A stretch of DNA of 64,000 bases from the NCBI GenBank assembly GCA_965223985.1, contig OZ245030.1:682001-746000 (forward strand). The letters run 5' to 3'. Numbering within the stretch: the stretch's first letter is position 1; every line of letters begins with the position of its first letter. The position numbers and the translations under genes are program-made. Under the pieces are notes generated by a model. The model searched no databases, was not told where the DNA came from, and saw only the letters and a list, made by a program, of their open reading frames with translations. This stretch comes from JAPPKS01 sp963667895. GTDB lineage: Bacteria; Poribacteria; WGA-4E; PCPOR2b. Shown piece by piece: positions 61,755 through 64,000 of the stretch.

Positions 61755-62537
61755 ATGGCACACGCCCACTTAAACATAGAAGAGCACGCGGCGCGTTCGG
61801 TCTTGATGCCCCAAGACGGTATCCCGGTCAGCGGTTACACCCTCAATCCGTACATCGGCTGCGGCATGGGCTGCGCATATTGCTATGTCATGAAGTACCA
61901 CTATGCCCGCGAGCACCCTTTGGCCTGGGGCACTTGGGTCAAGCCCAAGATTAACGCCCCCTTCCTACTCGGCAAGGCGCGCGCTAAAATTTGGGGTCGT
62001 CGGATTTTCGTGGGTTCAGCCACTGATCCGTACCAATACATCGAACGGCAATACCGGCTCACTCGGCGCTGTTTGAAGATAGTGTTGGAAAGCAACCCGA
62101 AAAGCGTCGTGGTGCACACGCGCAGCCCACTCATCCTGGACGACCTAGAGATGTTGCAGGCATTTGGTAGCCGCTTGCGGGTGGGCTTTTCCGTACCCAC
62201 CGACGACGATCGGGTGCGGCGCAAACTGGAGCCGCACGCCCCGCGCATTGGGGTGCGCCTGAGAACGATGCGGCGCCTCAGAGCCGCGGGTATTCACGTA
62301 ATGGCATCATTGACGCCGCTGCTCTACTGTAGCCCCGCACGATTCGCGGAATTGCTTAAAGATGCCGCAGATGGCGTCTACACTGGGTCGATCCGCTACC
62401 TAGACAAAACGCGCATACACCAGATGGAGCGCGCCAAAGCCTATTTCCGCAGCGCCCAGTACGAGGAACTGCTCAAAGAGATGAACCGCTGTTTGGAGGA
62501 AGTTGGGCTGCTGACGGATTGCTCCGACGAAGAATAA
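61755..62537 (+). CDS. SPL family radical SAM protein
   Basis: A 260-residue radical SAM enzyme of the spore-photoproduct-lyase-like group. The cluster motif is NPYIGCGMGCAYCYVMKYHY (C-x3-C-x2-C), followed by FVGSATDPYQYIERQYRLTR, VVHTRSPLILDDL and a fairly conserved HVMASLTPLLY. True SPL repairs UV-induced thymine dimers in spores; relatives in non-sporing bacteria have unknown targets. The start ATG 61755 lies directly behind the regulated promoter, which suggests damage- or stress-controlled expression. Confidence 0.88.
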   Translation: MAHAHLNIEEHAARSVLMPQDGIPVSGYTLNPYIGCGMGCAYCYVMKYHYAREHPLAWGTWVKPKINAPFLLGKARAKIWGRRIFVGSATDPYQYIERQYRLTRRCLKIVLESNPKSVVVHTRSPLILDDLEMLQAFGSRLRVGFSVPTDDDRVRRKLEPHAPRIGVRLRTMRRLRAAGIHVMASLTPLLYCSPARFAELLKDAADGVYTGSIRYLDKTRIHQMERAKAYFRSAQYEELLKEMNRCLEEVGLLTDCSDEE

Positions 62538-62582
62538 GCTCGCAAGGAGGAAAAAGCCGTTGAGTCTGTTTTTCGAACGGAC

Positions 62583-64000
62583 TCAAACTAGTTGCATCTG
62601 CAAATCATCCAAGAACTCCGAAGCGGGCTCAACACTCGTGACCAACAGGTGGTCGCGCGCACGTGTGCATGCGACATAGAGTAGATGCCTCTCGGTGTTG
62701 TAGACCTCCTCAAGATCCGCATCGTCCGCGACGGTTTCGATCCGTTCCTGCAGGGGAATGACCTCATCGTCACACGCCATGACTACTACGGCGCGAAACT
62801 CCAAACCCTTCGCCAGATGCATCGTGCTGATTGATATGCAGTCTTCGCCCCCTTCTACGCTTTCATCCAAGACCCGGAAACGCAACCCAGCGTCGCGCAC
62901 CGCCGAACAGGCTCGGACAAGCTCCTTCTTCGATCGTACGAATATCCCAATTTCCTTAGCCTCCAAACCTTTGTCACGGCGCTCCTGCAACCATACACCG
63001 ACAATTTCAGCTTCCTCCTGCTCGCTCTCACAGCGGTGGATTGCCGGGTGTTCGCCGTTAAATGCCGAGACCGTTCCCCGCCGATCTTCGACGTTTCCAT
63101 CAACATCCGCGACCTCGGGTCCCAGCAACAGATTGGCGCGCATCCGGATTTGGTGGGACGTCCGATAGTTGAGTTTGAGCGTCTGAGATCTTCCTCTGAT
63201 GTCAACACCCAAGGCACTCCAGGAAAACGGTGTCTGGAAGATGCGTTGTCCTAAATCGCCCGCGAAAAAGAGGCTGTTTCGCCGGCTGCCGCCCAATGCG
63301 GAGATGAACCGCAGTTGGGCGGGTTTGATGTCCTGCGCCTCATCCACAATTGCGAAGTCAAACGGAGGGTTCCGGCGATCTTTGAGCGTCTCCGCAAGCA
63401 AGCTGAACAACTCTGCGCTAGTCACGAGACCTCGATTTCGAAGTTCAGCCTTGACCCGTTCAAAGATGGACCAAAGCGCAGAACGCTGCGTTACGGGCAG
63501 ACGTGTTTTGCGCCCTAGCCTTCTGACATCGCGATATGCCTCCCAACTATCCAACTGCCATGCGTCAACAACGTTCTCCCACTCGCTCAACAGGAATCGG
63601 AGGCTGAAGTGATTCGTCTGCTCTTGGCTAATAGCATCCGCTAGAAATGACTGAATTTGCCCCTGAGTCACAATCTTTGGTGAACCGAACTGAGCCCGAT
63701 AAAGCCGCTCGCCAACCGCGTCAATGGCATCAACCTCCACGCGCTCTGCAAGTCTAGGTTCGTTGTAGATTAGTCGCTTGAGTTTCGTCCGTAGCGCATC
63801 AGCCAACGTATCAGAAAAGGTGGTGAGTAGAATCCTAGCGTCCGGATTAGCGCGTGCGAGGAACGCGGCGCGGTGTATAGCTACCACAGTTTTGCCGGTG
63901 CCGGCAGTGCCAGCAACACGGAACGGACCGTTGTAGTCCTTCTCTACGACCTGCCGTTGTGCCGGGTGGAGGAACACCGCCCACTTCTCCCAAGGATAGT
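62583..64000 (-). CDS. UvrD/Rep-like DNA helicase, 5' end outside the window
   Basis: The C-terminal part and most of the motor of a superfamily 1A helicase. The frame stays open to the right edge (YPWEKWAVFLHPAQRQVVE), so the start codon is outside. Walker A VAGTAGTGKTVVAIHRAAF, FAIVDEAQDIKP, AGDLGQRIFQTPFSW, LKLNYRTSHQIR, ISTMHLAKGLEFRAVVVMAC and LLYVACTRARDHLLV are the standard motifs I-VI. The protein is compact, like the group often preceded by an N-terminal nuclease or NERD-type domain. It converges with the radical SAM gene, leaving 45 bases between. Confidence 0.92.
   Translation of the reverse strand, partial: YPWEKWAVFLHPAQRQVVEKDYNGPFRVAGTAGTGKTVVAIHRAAFLARANPDARILLTTFSDTLADALRTKLKRLIYNEPRLAERVEVDAIDAVGERLYRAQFGSPKIVTQGQIQSFLADAISQEQTNHFSLRFLLSEWENVVDAWQLDSWEAYRDVRRLGRKTRLPVTQRSALWSIFERVKAELRNRGLVTSAELFSLLAETLKDRRNPPFDFAIVDEAQDIKPAQLRFISALGGSRRNSLFFAGDLGQRIFQTPFSWSALGVDIRGRSQTLKLNYRTSHQIRMRANLLLGPEVADVDGNVEDRRGTVSAFNGEHPAIHRCESEQEEAEIVGVWLQERRDKGLEAKEIGIFVRSKKELVRACSAVRDAGLRFRVLDESVEGGEDCISISTMHLAKGLEFRAVVVMACDDEVIPLQERIETVADDADLEEVYNTERHLLYVACTRARDHLLVTSVEPASEFLDDLQMQLV

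Overview
The window looks like a chromosomal segment of an uncultivated Gram-negative bacterium, most likely Candidatus Poribacteria or a close relative. This is inferred from gene content, not from a marker phylogeny. The pointers are a run of secreted LamG (concanavalin-like) proteins that all end in the same short tail, a HEAT-repeat lipoprotein, a TolC-type outer-membrane channel, and many small VOC/DUF proteins. Readable sigma70-like promoters (TTGACA/TATAAT type) and AGGAG-type ribosome sites occur throughout.

Region 1 (1-9.1 kb) is housekeeping. A decayed acetamidase/formamidase gene is followed by a tRNA cluster holding four serine isoacceptors (TGA, GCT, CGA, GGA), Arg(ACG) and Ala(CGC). 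tadA, whose product acts on tRNA-Arg(ACG), sits inside the cluster. Next come the large-type SRP RNA gene and dnaX-ebfC-recR, an order also known from Bacillus, then a secreted M28 peptidase and an unknown protein. Convergent to these are an M24 peptidase and a short MazG-like protein. Region 2 (9.7-15.2 kb) is an array of five minus-strand LamG genes, two of them a recent tandem duplication of about 1.25 kb. Region 3 (15.2-36.7 kb) carries mazG, a very large polytopic membrane protein, a DUF6178-type pair, DUF2617 coupled to a membrane-anchored spermidine synthase, tolC, a LolD/MacB-like ATPase, and a HEAT-repeat lipoprotein gene interrupted by an in-frame TGA. It continues with a GHMP kinase resembling beta-RFAP synthase, an ATP-grasp ligase, a damaged moxR joined directly to a BatA-like VWA gene, a variant rmlB, mutL and tRNA-Asn.

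Region 4 (37.2-49.5 kb) is a defence island built on a type I restriction-modification system. hsdM (broken at a run of seven C) and hsdS are tightly bracketed by two about 470-bp direct copies of a unit with 16-bp terminal inverted repeats. Each unit encodes one small GxxExxY-family, PD-(D/E)xK-like protein. After this cassette come an hsdS 3' relic, a PIN-domain protein, a repeat-rich spacer, an OLD-like AAA+TOPRIM ATPase, hsdR and an overlapping YgjP-type metalloprotease gene. The TIR-bounded GxxExxY units are the strongest candidate here for an undescribed mobile or selfish element.

Region 5 (49.6-64 kb) is a patchwork of small single-domain proteins: VOC/PhnB, DUF1801, GyrI-like, DUF899, YciI, an SRPBCC fragment and ankyrin repeats. 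Several are decayed copies. It also contains DNA-repair functions: an AlkD-like glycosylase, a TM0106-type RecB nuclease-helicase fusion, a spore-photoproduct-lyase-like radical SAM protein behind a promoter with an embedded palindrome, and a UvrD-like helicase that runs off the right edge.
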